This document shows positions 43,660 to 56,439 of a stretch of DNA of 64,000 bases, one piece after another. The notes below the pieces were generated by a model, which saw only the letters and a program-made list of their open reading frames with translations, did not search any database and was not told where the DNA came from. The DNA is taken from contig CM055096.1 of assembly GCA_029204225.1 (NCBI GenBank), positions 377,001 to 441,000 of the forward strand, read 5' to 3'. Made by a program: the position numbers and the translations under genes. The DNA is from Diphasiastrum complanatum (lineage: Eukaryota; Streptophyta; Lycopodiopsida; Lycopodiales; Lycopodiaceae). Numbering within the stretch: position 1 is the first letter of the stretch; each line of letters starts with the position of its first letter.

Positions 43660-45433
43660 ATGTATACTATTGGTGTCCTACGAAGTCCGTGGAGGGTAAG
43701 ACACCTTACAAAGCTTTTACTGGAAAGAAACCTAATGTTTCTCATTTATGAGTATTTGGTTGTGATGCTTACGCTCATGTGCCTGATGAAAAACGAAAGA
43801 AGCTGGACGCAAAAGTTGTTAAGTTTATTTTCCTTGGATATGATGAAAGAGCCAAGGCATACAAGAAATATGACACAGATGCACAAAAGATCGTGATTTT
43901 CAAAGATGCTACTTTTGATGAGATGAGTCAAAATGACCAAATAAAATTGACAATTGATTCCATTGATGATAAAGCTAAAGTACATGTGAAGAAAGAAGTT
44001 GGTGTCGATATGGAAGAACCAATGGAAATAGATAGGGTTAATAATGAGACTCCTAGAAGAGTGCCTAAGTGGTACTTGTCAGTAACAAGTGATGCTAATA
44101 AGAGAGATACTCCTGAATCAAGTGAGCAGGGAGAGCTTAGGAGATCAAGCAGAAATCAAAGATCTCCAACTTGACTAGAGATGAATCTAGCCCTAATGGG
44201 ATCCATGTTAACGGCTCAAGAACCTAAAACTTTCAACAAAGCAAAGGAACACAAGGAGTGGCATGCATCTATGAAAACAGAAATGGAGGCTAATCGAAAA
44301 AGAAAACATGGGACTTGGTTGAGCTACCTGATGGTAAGACGCCTATCACATGTAAGTGGATCTACAAGACAAAGTATGGAGCGGATGGGCAACTCAACAA
44401 GTACAAGGCATGACTAGTTGCAAGAGGTTTTGAGCAGCAGGAAGGTATAGACTTTGAGGAGACATTCACACCCGTAGCCAAAATGGTAACTATTCATTCT
44501 ATCATTGCAATTTTTGCTTTCCATGGTTAGAAAATCCAGCAAATGGACATTAAATCTACTTTTCTTAATGGAGTGTTGGATAAAGAGTTATATTTAGAGC
44601 AATCTCAAGGGTATATTGGGCCAGGGAAAGATCATTTGGTTTGTGAACTCAACAAAGCTATATATGGATTGAAGCAAGCACCATGAGCGTGGTACTCTTG
44701 CATTGATGAACACTTCAAGTGAAGGGGAATGGTAAAGAGTGATGATGATTCTAATCTTTACATTCTTAGGCAAAACTCAGATATAGTGTTTGTTGTCCTC
44801 TATGTTGATGATTTGATTATTACAGGAAGTAATATGGGCTTAATTGATGAAATTAAATCATACCTTTCCAATACCTTTGACATGAGTGATTTAGGGCTGA
44901 TGCATTATTGTCTTGGTATTGAAGTTTGGCAAAAAGAAGACAGTGTTATTCTTGGGCAAAGCAAGTATGCCCGGGATCTATTGTATAAATTCAATATGCA
45001 GGATTGCAAGTCACTAAGTACTCCAATGGAGGCCAATATCAAACTTTCTGCATTTGATAAAGCCGAGAAAGTTGATGCACACTTATATAGGAAATTAGTG
45101 GGCAGTTTAATCTATTTGACACACACACATCCTGACATTGCTTATGATGTTGGTGTGGTAAGTCAATTTATGCAAGAACCTAGTCAAACTCACTGGAAAG
45201 CTACTTAATGTATTTTGAGATATGTTCGAGGCACGTTAAATTTTGGCTTGAAGTATGATAAGTCCGAAGCCCTAATATTGGTAGGTTATATAGATGCTGA
45301 CTGGGCAGGAAATATTGATGATAAATGATCTACCAATGGTCATTTATTTAGCTATGGTACAGCTTCTATTTCTTGGAGCAGCAAGAAGCAACCTACAGTA
45401 GCCTTATCTTCGACGGAAGCTGAGTATCGTGCA
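43660..45433 (+). pseudogene. Copia J pol: integrase end, RT, RNase H
   Basis: After the knuckle the sequence jumps to the C-terminal part of integrase (S-V-E-G-K-T-P-Y-K-A-F, V-F-G-C-D-A-Y-A-H-V-P), so protease and the integrase core have been deleted at about 43665. RT follows with W-I-Y-K-T-K-Y, M-D-I-K-S-T-F-L-N-G, A-I-Y-G-L-K-Q-A-P and L-Y-V-D-D (about 44800). RNase H has D-A-D-W-A-G and A-L-S-S-T-E-A-E-Y. Several stops (for example about 44415, 44530, 44685, 45206, 45328) and frame changes interrupt it. It ends abruptly at 45433, inside RNase H, fused to a family A gag piece. Confidence 0.88.
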
Positions 45434-45594
45434 ATTCAAAAGACTTTGCCAAGTATTGTGGATTTGCAAGAGATCTTGGTGAATGTGGAGTTTAGGCTTC
45501 AATCAAGAGGAGGTGGATCTACATCAACATCTCAATATGAAGAGGAGGCTATGTTCATCAAAGGCAAGTTCAAGAGCAAAGGCAAAGGCAAGTG
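45434..45594 (+). pseudogene. Scrap of copia family A-type gag
   Basis: Encodes I-Q-K-T-L-P-S...D-L-Q-E-I-L, R-L-Q-S-R-G-G and K-G-K-F-K-S-K-G-K, collinear with about 4148-4310 of element A. It stops before the zinc knuckle. The join to copia J RNase H occurs within a shared GCNATTC sequence. Confidence 0.85.
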
Positions 45595-46520
45595 AGTTGG
45601 GGATCTACCACCATTATAGCTTTAGATACTACTTTGGGACATGTGACCACAGGTGATCTCGCTTTAGAAATCAATACCAACGGAGCTCAAATACAGGCCA
45701 CTTTGTACCTACGATTGGGTCATCACTAGTTTCCCCTAGCAGTTCAAGTTGCACTACTAGGCGACCCTCTTGAGCAGCCTTAGGGTTCATATGACAGACC
45801 TAGAATACCAATTCCTACCCTTGTCGGATGACGTATGCCAACTAGTCAGACGAAAAATTCCAAGATACCATTTTTGTACATCGGAGTTTCACCACAACCT
45901 ATAACCTTGGGATATCTTATTCAGAATACAACATCACAAGGATTACAATTATTTAGAAGTATACGAATTGAGGCCAGATGGGTCATGGAGATTAACTGAC
46001 ACCACATCCACTCACTACGCAGAAGTATTGCAATCACCCCCGAATAACCCTTACATTGATCCATCTGAACACTATCCTGAATCACCTGGGATTGCTAACA
46101 ACATGAATGTAAATCTAGAAAATAGACCCAGAAATAGAAATCTGAGAGCATTGTGCCAACACCCCGAACTATTCATAAACATTTCAAGTGACGGACTATC
46201 CAAAGATCCTGTTGATAGTCTCAGCCTAGAGGTGAGAACCATTTAGGACGATCGGGTCTCATGAGACTCTTGACTAGAAATCTCTTTGAGCTCCTTGAGT
46301 GATTTCTATCGACTCGACTATGCCAAGGATAGACAAAAGTTAGCATACTACAACTATCGTCAAATTAGAATCTGAGAGGTTAGAATTGACAAAATTAGAA
46401 TTGTAGCTCGATAATCATTTCATCTCCCAAGCGGTCATACCTCTGAGAGCCTGGAAAACTCTCATTGATCCGGGAGTACGGGGTGATTAGGATGGCCCCC
46501 GGGATTGGAAATGACGTTAT
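45595..46520 (+). other. Decayed coding-like sequence, unrecognised
   Basis: One plus-strand frame reads as protein with scattered stops from about 45592 to 45975 (A-L-D-T-T-L-G-H-V-T-T-G-D-L-A-L-E-I), then an ORF (45968-46243) in another frame. No catalytic motif was seen. It could be part of another retroelement. Confidence 0.3.
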
Positions 46521-46521
46521 C

Positions 46522-46883
46522 CTAATCACTTGTGTAAGGGCAGTGTGGGCCCTTCCCCCACTGGGGATCTTCCGACGAGGCCAATCCCTCGACGAAAAAT
46601 CTGCCCAACACATACTCTAACTTGATCTCATTGAGGCTAAATACTTTCTTAAGGATGCAAGTGTCCTCATTGGATATTTCAATTACTCTCAAAAGAAGTT
46701 CACAATATGTCTCAAAACACAAAAAAACTCCTTTTTTTAAACTATGAGTACTAAACTCATTCTTGCTCTTACTCAATTTAAGAGGATACAAATGATGATA
46801 CAATATCTTGCCTTCTAGATGTTTTGGAAACATAATCAAGTCACCAATGACAAGAATTAATTCCAAACTAAAGACTTCATTCA
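46522..46883 (-). other. Unrecognised minus-strand ORF next to copia I
   Basis: An open frame of about 120 codons begins at the ragged end of copia I. Only its first dozen residues could still belong to that element. The rest (C-F-E-T-Y-C-E-L-L, V-L-G-R-F-F-V-E-G-L) has no known motif. Confidence 0.25.
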
Positions 46884-48027
46884 ACTAGAATAGTCTTACT
46901 TGATTTTTGAGATGAACAAATTTCTTAATAAAGCAATTATTGACATTAATTTCCACTTCAAAACCATCATCTAATCACATTCTTTGTGAGATTAGGAGCA
47001 TAAAGTACACTAGAAAGTGTAAAATTCATTGAAGATGCAAGATTCAAGAATATACATCCAACTCCTTTAATAGAACATATACACCAATAGCTATATATAC
47101 TCTTGGTGCTACTCATGTGTGATGATGCACCACTATCAAAATACCAAGATACATCATTAAAAGGAGTAGAGGAGAAACTAGACATCATGAGAGATGCTTC
47201 TCCTTCACTTGCATGTGAGTCTTCTATGATAATGTTGGCTTGATTCTTGAGTCTTCTTCTTGAAGATAGAAGAATGAGTTGAATCATCTTCTACTCCTCC
47301 ATAGTCTTTGTCCTTTGCTTTGTCCTTTGATTTGTCCTTGGAGAAGGCTTGAGAAAACTTGTTCTTGCTCCTCAATCTTGACGTGTCTTGGGAAAGTGAG
47401 CTTTGCCATAACCACCATCCTTCCTTGAAAGTGTGTTGATCTTCAGCAGCTTGTTTTTTTGCCTGTTTTCTTCAACAATAAGAATATCATGAAGAGCCTC
47501 CAAAGTTGGTAGCTCCTCCATGATAGCATAAGTTTGCACAAGATTTGTATACTCTTCTCTAAGTACATTAAGGACTACTTGAAAAGTTCACTGTTCTCTA
47601 GAGTATCTTCTATGCATGCTATCTCTCTGTGAAGATCTTTAACTCTCATTACAACACTTGAAGCACTTTCATCAACTCTTTGGAAACTAGAAAAGATCTG
47701 ATTTCTAAGAGTAAGAAGTCTTGATGTGATATTTGCTTCAAAAATGTTTTTAAGGGTTTTCCAAGCCTGCTTGGCCGAATTGCAAGAACTTATTTCTCTC
47801 AACATCTCATCAGAGATGTTTATCTTAATAATATGAAGAGCAATTCTTACTTATTTCTTGAACCTTTGAGCCTCATCACAAGCTTCAGGTTCAACTTCAA
47901 TTCCTAATACTATGTTCATTACACCATAAAGAACCAGCAAAGATTTTGTTCTATCCTTCCAAACTGAATAGTTGGAGGTATCTAGTCTCTCACTAGCTTC
48001 TAAGAAAAAATCTCCTTTAGATGCCAT
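46884..48027 (-). pseudogene. Copia I gag, protease and pre-integrase
   Basis: ATG at 48027 (M-A-S-K-G-D-F-F-L-E-A-S-E-R-L), a UBN2 gag with stops at about 47848 and 47575. It then has I-M-E-E-L-P-T-L-E-A-L and a Lys-rich region; no intact knuckle is visible. Protease W-Y-F-D-S-G-A-S-S-H-M (about 47155-47120) keeps its active site. The pre-integrase start (S-S-V-L-Y-A-P-N-L-T-K-N-V-I) and D-G-F-E-V-E-I-N-V-N-N-C follow in a second frame before homology fades near 46884. Integrase, RT and RNase H are absent. Its primer site and LTR lie to the right. Confidence 0.85.
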
Positions 48028-48659
48028 GAATGTGAAGACTCCTTGTAAATTAGACAACAAAATGGAATTGAACTATTGCTAAGCACTTACAAGTTTGATG
48101 TCAAATTTTTCCACGAGTTTCATATGAATGAAAAACACTCTAGAAACACACATGCAAGTCAAACACAAGCCTTTTTGTGAAATGATGTGACTATGACAAC
48201 ATAAACTTATCTTATCCAATTCTATCTCAGATTGACTATAGAAAATGTGAATTTTGAATCATGCATGCAATATAATCAATTCAAAAAGTGTCCGCTCGGG
48301 TTTTGGGACTCTCCTTACCCCTCTTTAAGAGCTAATATCTCCTACTAGGATCATCATAATGAATTGAAACCAATTGCACTAGAAAGTAGACTCTTCTAGC
48401 TTTCCAACAAGCTATAATGTCGCTACTTTGGATCTAGCATCAAGGAGATAGAATGAAATGAAGTACTCTGGTTTTCACACGTGTGAACTGTCATAATTCC
48501 CTACAACTTGTATTCATACCTGAAAATATCAATTCTAATCTCATTGATCCAAAAATTGTTCAATACTAGACAGCAGAAAAGTCGGAAATAGCTTCCTAGC
48601 TTGCATTATCACAAAATTTTTCATACTTCTGATGTTAATAGCATTCAAAGCATGGTATG
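48028..48659 (-). other. Leader of copia I
   Basis: Noncoding region between gag start and primer site, with a CACGTG palindrome in TTCACACGTGTGAA at about 48475-48488. Confidence 0.6.
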
Positions 48660-48671
48660 GCTCTGATACCA
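48660..48671 (-). promoter_or_regulatory. Primer-binding site of copia I
   Basis: Exact minus-strand TGGTATCAGAGC directly after the LTR end at 48672. Confidence 0.88.
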
Positions 48672-49507
48672 TGTGAAAAATCCAGAATATTCACACGTGT
48701 GAGGAACCACAACAAAAGTGTGAATGATCTTTACCATGTTTTATTTTTGGCACATAGATCACCTCTAGAGTAATACTACAATCTACCATCAGATCTAAGG
48801 CTAGAGCATAATCTAGAATGCTACAGATCAAAGCTACATTAACTCCTCACAAATAGGGAAAGTACACAAGCAAAATAATGTATGAAGAATACACCAATCT
48901 CGAGTTAGAGAGAGAATACAATTACAAGCAGAATAGTGTGAGATCCAATTTTGACATTATGACCACAAGATAGCTTGATTCATCATTAGAAATGTGTAAG
49001 AACCATATGTACATATATAGGAGAGCCTTAGCTCGTGGTGGTACTACTAGCATGTAACCACCAAAAATGATGTAAACTACCTAAAGCATGACACTTTACA
49101 TGCAAGTTTGGCTACCTACTTTCTCCATGTGGCAAATTTTGTAGTTGAAGCTACAATTCTACTTGCATGTGTCCATTAGAACATTTGCATGCTTTGCATG
49201 TCTCAATAGAAACTTAGGACACAATGCATTTATGATGGCTCGAGTTTCTACAAGGTCATATTAGACCATTTCTATGTCTAATTTTACATGCATGTCATTT
49301 TAGACTATGTAGACATTATTGCATGTCATATTTGATCAACTAGACTTTATGCATGTCAATGGAACTTGACCTACTTAACCGAAACTCGACCTATTCTACA
49401 AGTATATGTGCTCAATTCACACACCTTGAATATGTACAATAAAATTACATGGGTAGAGCCCCCAGAATCAATATATGCAAGATAGATACGTTCTACAATT
49501 CTTCACA
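48672..49507 (-). repeat. LTR of copia I, bordered by both PBS and PPT
   Basis: 836 bp; minus strand begins TGTGAAGAATTG at 49507 and ends GGATTTTTCACA at 48672. On its downstream side is the primer site, as for a 5' LTR. On its upstream side is AAGGAGGAG (49516-49508), a good polypurine tract, as for a 3' LTR. It contains a CACGTG palindrome at 48694-48699. Confidence 0.75.
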
Positions 49508-50735
49508 CTCCTCCTTAAAACATATCTATCTGATGCTGATAAAGATCTTTTGTGTGTGGATTCTTTATTTTGCATTTGAAGTGAAGATCCAAAGAATCCA
49601 TCATAGCAGCACCCTCACCATAACCATGATAAGATCTCTTTGATGGAAATATTTTGCCAATTCCACCAAACTGCCACTATGCCAATGTGCCTCCTCCATG
49701 CCTGATGTAGATCTTGGATTTGCAAGTTCTTCTGCATGAAGATGGTTGTAACAAAATTTGAAAAACCCGAGGCCTCCATGCCTCATTATGATTACAAAGA
49801 TCATATAGGTCAAGATTATACCATGAACAATATTCAAGATTAAGCACACTAGCTTTATTAGTCCAAATACTATGAACTCTATCCAAAATGGATCCAATCT
49901 TGAAACCATACTATAAGCTGAATTTTTGACAGCAAAAATCGGGCTAATATTGGACAAAAAGCGGCTGCAGAGTATTTGACGAAAACCAAATACTATAAAT
50001 TCGGCGAAAGTCGATACAAAAAAATGGACCAAAAAGAGGTCCCAGCCTGCCCTTAAAATGGCTAGACACATTAATTATTAATAGATTACATATCTTTATA
50101 AACAGTCTAGAGAATCGTCGAAAATAAATGACTAGGTCAAATTTTGTAAGAATATTGGATTTGGCCAATTTTTGGATCATCGGTTCAGCCTTAGTGGTGG
50201 CTATTAGATTGCATAATCAAAATTTCAGCATTTGCATGTAGATTTCGAATAGTCAATCTTTTGTGATTTTGACAAAACCCTAATTTTGATTGGATCTCTA
50301 GATAGTGAGGTTGTTGGACTTCATTTGAGTGTGTTTCAATCTTAGGAAGTGGCAAAAGTCATTAGATTGGGGATAGATCATAGGTTGCTCAAGATTCCAT
50401 GATCTTATGTGTTGATTTGTTTGGTCTTCCTATCTTATCTTTTAGAAGCTTATCCACACATGTGAATGGTATCTTGACATGTGTGAGTAATAACTCATTC
50501 ACATGGAAGTCCAATCTATTTACAAAAGGTTTGACCAAATTGACCATTTTCAAGATTCTACTCAAAGGTCAATTTCACACTAGTGTAGATCAAGCTAAAA
50601 CCAATCTAACTTAATAAAAATGACTTATGTACATTCTTTCACACGTGGGAATAGACTCCACACGTGTGAGATCTTATCAAGCTCAAATAACTTGAGATTT
50701 ACAAGATCTAACAAGTTGGAAGTGATATTTTAACA
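49508..50735. other. Possible second interior attached to the I-type LTR; mostly unassigned
   Basis: Right of the polypurine tract the minus strand has an open frame of about 156 codons (50071-49601) without recognisable motifs. The segment 50440-50700 carries several ACAC(A/G)TGTG motifs. No RNase H signature could be seen, so a pol 3' end is not demonstrated. Confidence 0.3.
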
Positions 50736-51318
50736 AAAACTTGTTTTAGACTTAGAGGTTGACTTTTCAAAGTTTATTAGTCTAAATTTCATTTGAATAA
50801 ACACTTTTTGAAAGTGTGGGAAAGTTAGAATGCGAGTTAGAGTAGATTCAAATTTGAATAGTTGAGTACATTGAATCTAGACCCAAAATTAGTAGGGTTA
50901 GCATTTTGGAGGGAAAGCCAAGTGGCCAAATACGGTTTGGACCTGCTATAAAAGGATGTAACTCATGGAGAGAGCAATCTTCTCTCTTATCTATCTCATT
51001 TCATGCTTATACATGGTTCTCTTAGGTTCTACTATCCATTGGTGCACTATCTTGGTGATTGCTTGCAATTCTATGTGTAGAATGATCTATATTTGCTATT
51101 TTTGGATCCACATGTGTGAAATATAGTAGCTTGCTGGTTTTGTAAGGATAGCAACAATAACTTTTGATTTCATTCAAGTTTGATCAAGTTCTATTGGTGT
51201 TTGCATCTCAATTTGTGTGTAGATGCTGATTTTTCTACACTGGTGAGATTGGTAGTGTATTTCTCTTTCTAACGATCATTCAAGTAGATTGGATCTTAAG
51301 GATCTGAAATGTTTCACA
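50736..51318 (+). repeat. LTR of copia family A, 5'-truncated solo copy
   Basis: Collinear with 7658-8246 with only scattered differences, including TATAAAA at 50947-50953; it ends GTTTCACA at 51318. The first 65 bp or so are replaced by other sequence. No internal region on either side. Confidence 0.88.
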
Positions 51319-51663
51319 GAACTTACTTTCATTCAGATTCAAGAACGAAAAAAGACAAAATAGGAGGCTATAACGAATGGAAAGCGGGTGATCTATGGGG
51401 ATGGTATCATTCGCTTTATAGATATTAAAGCTGTTGCTACTAATGAGATATCTGAGATTGTTCAGAGTTGGTGTGAGAGTTAGAGCACTGAAGAGATGCT
51501 AGTTGAATCTATAAATGGTCTTCGTACCATATAATCCTCTTCTTAGTTAGATTGTTTTTCAGCTATGTTGTTTAATGGCACTGCTTCGTCTTGCATCCAC
51601 TTTACTTGATGTACTTGCTCATCTTATACGCCTTTTGGCATGGAAAAGATGTTAATAAAGCTT
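51319..51663. other. Unassigned spacer
   Basis: Short open stretches without motifs between the family A LTR and the microsatellite. Confidence 0.25.
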
Positions 51664-52300
<637 letters not shown>

Positions 52301-54205
52301 CTATACTTTAGATAGGAGACCCCAAAAAGACTTAGCAAGATTAGCATGTAGTCTCATTGCCTTGGCACATTCACAAAGGGTTCTATTCTTCCTCTCGGCC
52401 ACTCCATTCTGTTGTGGAGTCCTAGGACTAGACATCTCCCTCTTAATCCCATGTGCTATACAAAAGTCTTTGAACCTATTTGAGGTGTATTCCCCTCCAT
52501 TATCAGATCTTAAGCATTTGATCTTTGTATTGAATTGGTTTTCCATTTCATTCTTGAACTTGACAAATGCAGCAAACACTTCATCCTTACTTTTAAGAAG
52601 ATAGATCCAAGTATACCTACTAAAGTCATCAATGAAAGCTGCATACATCTTTGCCCCACCATTGCTAGTTGTACTAGAAGAATGAATATCAGAATGCACA
52701 AGTTGAAAAGCTTCTTTAGATCTAGAAGTAGATCTAGAATAAGCAAGTCTATGAGATTTGGACAAGGCACAATGTTCACAAACACTATTGTTTGCAACAA
52801 GACTTTTAGGGAGACCAAGAACAAGCTCTTTCTTTGCCATTACCTCCAAAGATTTGAAGTTGGGATGGCCCAACCTCTTGTGCCAAACTTCTTGGTTTGT
52901 CAATTGCTCCCTAGCCATACATCCTTCATGATTAGAGATCACACATGCATCAAGCTTGAAAAGTTTACCATGCCTCCTACCTTGAGCAATCAAGGATCCA
53001 CATTTACTTATCAAACATGCATCTCCAATGAACTCCACATCAAGTCCTTTGTCAATCATTTGACTTACACTAAGCAAATTCTTAGTGATTGAAGGAATGT
53101 ACAAAACATTTTCAAGATTTGCTTTCCTATTTGTTGAAAGGGAAATAGGAATAGTGCCTATGCCTTTGATGTCACATTGACCATCATTTGCAGTGTAGAT
53201 GATGTTACCTTCTCCCTCATAAGACAATAAGGATGTAAAGTATTCCTTATGTCTTGTCATGTGAGATGAGGCTCCACTATCAATCCACCAAGGATCATTA
53301 TCATCTATGTTGGCTAACAAACTTGAAGTCATAACAAGTGATTCACATGTGTTATGTTCTTCCTCATCTATTGTAAGATTTCCTTGCCTCTCTCCTTGCT
53401 CTCTTTTCTTCTTATAACATTCATTTGCAAAATGACCTTTTATCCCACAATAAAAGCACTTGAACTTTGACTTATTGTTCTTAGTAGAAGAGGAAGAGGA
53501 AGAGTGATCATCATGATCAAAGTTACCACCTTTGGACCATTTCCCTTTGCCTTTACCTTTGCCCTTGAATTTGCCTTTTGTGAAGAAAGCCTCTTCACCT
53601 CCACCTTGCAAGGATGGACCATCAAGCTTTGATTGCAACCTATGTTCTTCATCCAATAAGATTTCTTGCAAGTCAACCACACTTGGCAAGACTCTTTGAA
53701 TGGCAAAACTTTGCACAAGGTTAGCATGTTCATTTAGCAAACCATTCAACATAACTTGGACTATTTCACCATCTTTTATGTTCTCATCAATGCATGCTAA
53801 ATCATCACTTAGGGACTTAACTCTCAAGATAAATGCATGAGCACTTTCACCCTCTCTTTGCCTACTAGAAAATATTTGTCTCCTTAGGGTCAATACCCTA
53901 GATGTGGACTTTGATTCAAAGAGCTTCTTTAAGGCATTCCATGCCTCACTTGCACTTTGACACTTTCCAACTTCCTTGAGAAGTTCATTTGTAACATTCA
54001 TTTTAATGATATGAAGAGCCCTTTTGGCCTTCTTATCAAACCTTTGTTGCTCTTGAAGTGTGAGAGGTCTCTCTTCAATTTCTGCAACTATGTCCATGAG
54101 TTCATTCAACTCAAGTAAGGACTCCATCCTCACTTTCCAAGTAGAGTAGTTTGATGAACTCAACCTTTCACTAGACTCTAGCATGATCCCACCATTGGAA
54201 GCCAT
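52301..54205 (-). pseudogene. Copia B gag-protease-integrase, open frame, 3'-truncated
   Basis: One uninterrupted frame of 634 codons from ATG at 54205 (M-A-S-N-G-G-I-M-L-E-S-S-E-R-L). Domains in order: UBN2 gag (residues about 1-200); Ser/Lys/Gly-rich linker; CCHC knuckle C-F-Y-C...H...C (about 255); protease W-W-I-D-S-G-A-S-S-H-M (about 315); GAG-pre-integrase with W-H-K-R-L-G-H and C-E-H-C-A-L (about 440-500); integrase core with H-S-D, R-S-D-N-G-G-E and P-Q-Q-N-G-V-A-E-R-K (about 505-615). Homology ends after A-N-L-A-K-S-F-W, so the rest of integrase, RT and RNase H are gone. No stop or shift before the break, so it is younger than its neighbours. Related to family A, with a different LTR. 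Confidence 0.92.
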
Positions 54206-55365
54206 GATTCTAATGTTTCTTCAACTTTTAGGTTCTGTCCTAAAGCACTTAGCACTCACTTTTCTCTCAACAAATGATAGATAAAGAGATCTATGAAGAT
54301 TTAGGACCCTAAAACACTTCTATCTTGAACCTAGATGGTTTCCAAGCATAGAAAGGAAGATTGAAACACATGCAACACTTTGCACACACTAAGAATGGAT
54401 TACAAAATCAAACCAACCTGAACACACTCTTGCTTAAGCTCTCAAACTTTCCAGCAAGTGACCAAATCAAGTTATGGTGTGAAGAGTTACTTGCATTCTT
54501 AGAAAATACCCAAAACTAGGATGCCAAGATTACCTAGTAATGAACAAACTTGATCAACATATGATCAACACACTAAGATATTGATTCAACCTGTAAAACC
54601 ACATGTAAACCACACTTCTAAAAGTTTATAAACTCCAGCAAGTGATAAATACAAGATTTAGAGGTGAATGAATGAGCACACTTAGTGAATCACAAGACTA
54701 GCTTCACTATCTTGTCAAATCTTGGTGTTTAGATGTAGATCTAAGATCACTTCACATGAGAATGTTCCTCAACCTGTTAAGAACCTGAAAACACACTTGC
54801 ATAATGGTTAACACCTTCCAGCAAATGCTCCAATCAAATTACATAAGGAGAGTTACTTACATGCTCAACAAAGTACACCAAAATTTATGCCAAAATTGAT
54901 GACAATCTTTACAATATGCTCTTCACAATGGAGCTTACAATATGTTCACCCAAAAAAGGGGATCTTTCATCCAAATGGGAGCTTTGCTCAGCCTTTAGGA
55001 GAATTACAACTCACTCAAAAGAGCATTTGTCATCCACTTAAGGAGAAGTTTCATCCACTTAAGGAGAGTGTTCATCCAAGAATGGAGATTGTCAACAATA
55101 GGATTGAAAAGAACATTGTTAGTATTGAATATGCACAAGCCTCACAATCACAAATGATTAGGTGTTATGATCTGATCCAAAATAGTTTCTTTTCAGCCTC
55201 TGATCTTCAATAGACCTGAAATATGCTTTTGATCCACAAGTTCAACTCACAAAACAAAGGTTAGTAAGATTTGATCAACAAAGCAATGCAAAATCATGCT
55301 AGAACTTGATCAAACATCCAAATATCACCAAAAATGGAATACTTACTGTAAATAGAAGCCAACCA
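54206..55365 (-). repeat. Leader of copia B with imperfect tandem repeats
   Basis: Noncoding 1.16 kb between primer site and gag. CAACCTG...CCAGCAA(G/A)TG blocks recur at about 54414, 54589 and 54772 (periods about 175-183 bp), and a CATCCACTTAAGGAGA motif is doubled near 55030-55065. Confidence 0.65.
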
Positions 55366-55377
55366 GCTCTGATACCA
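55366..55377 (-). promoter_or_regulatory. Primer-binding site of copia B
   Basis: Exact minus-strand TGGTATCAGAGC directly after the LTR end, followed by TGG. Confidence 0.92.
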
Positions 55378-55947
55378 TGTGAAAAATACAGATCCTAAGT
55401 GGATCTAAACTCCAAGATCATTGGCTTGAATGCTTGCACTCCAAACTACATAAGCTAGGAATTGGCAACACATTCTATGCTACCTAGAATGCAAAGAACT
55501 TGATCAAAAAGCATTTATCACAAATGGAAACTTCCATAAACATCAAGTGCGGCCCAAAATAGCATTATACAGTCCATAATACATCAGCCTATCACTTTTG
55601 GAAAGCACCTAAGATCATACACAATAGCTTGAAGACAATACACACAACAATGCTCTCAATGGAGGAAGAAACAATGACAATGATCTATTGATCTCAATGA
55701 AGCATACAAAAGGTTTCTCCAACCTGTTTTCCACGACTTCCCTATTATTTATGGATGAGGAAGATGACTCTCTCTCCTCTCTCTAGAAGGTACTTGACCC
55801 TAGATATTCCCTATATAGGAAAAATAGCTAAAAATGGCTTATATGACCAAAATACATCAAAATGGTCTCATTTTGAAGGGTATGAAGTTTGACACTTCAT
55901 CATACTGAAAAAATACAGTAAATAAAAACATTGTGGCCTGGTTCACA
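55378..55947 (-). repeat. 5' LTR of copia B
   Basis: 570 bp; minus strand TGTGAACCAGGCC at 55947 to GTATTTTTCACA at 55378. Same sequence as the solo LTR at 9069-9637 in opposite orientation, which confirms both ends. The outer edge lies inside a TTCACACGTGTGAA palindrome. Confidence 0.93.
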
Positions 55948-56439
55948 CGTGTGAAACTCCAGAACCAAAACTATTTACAATTTTAGCCAATTTAGGCCTC
56001 AAACTAGCTAGGAAATGTTGACAATTTTCACATGTAAGATCATGAATACTTGAACTTTTGATCAAGAATATTCAATCATAATTTTGATATTTGAGATGAA
56101 TTCGAGAGTCTGAATCTAGGAGTGAAAATTTGGGAAGAAGACAAGGGAAAATATCGAATATCTGAGCTTATCTACTTCATTTATATAATCAATGTTCATA
56201 ACTTGAGAAGTTAATGTACTCTCATATCACTACATGTAAAGTTATGTGTGCTACTACGTGCATGTTCATATCATCATTATGTTGTCATACCTTAACAAAG
56301 CTTTTAATACATTGTAAACATTCATTTTGTTTTCTTTTGCCTTCTGTTTTTGTCTTCATGCAATCTATTACTGAATCCTACACAATCCAATTCGACAAAT
56401 GGCACAAGGGCAAATACTTCTCCCAATGAGATTGTCATG
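55948..56439. other. Unassigned spacer
   Basis: AT-rich, no gene seen; separates the LTR of copia B from the gypsy integrase scrap. Confidence 0.25.

Noticed and set aside
45592-45975. Possible pararetrovirus or other viral gene in the decayed plus-strand frame
   Set aside because: The frame reads as protein, but I found no diagnostic motif of movement protein, coat protein, protease or RT, so no viral origin is claimed.
52362-53092. Plus-strand ORFs opposite copia B
   Set aside because: Antisense shadows of the intact minus-strand polyprotein; no motif of their own.
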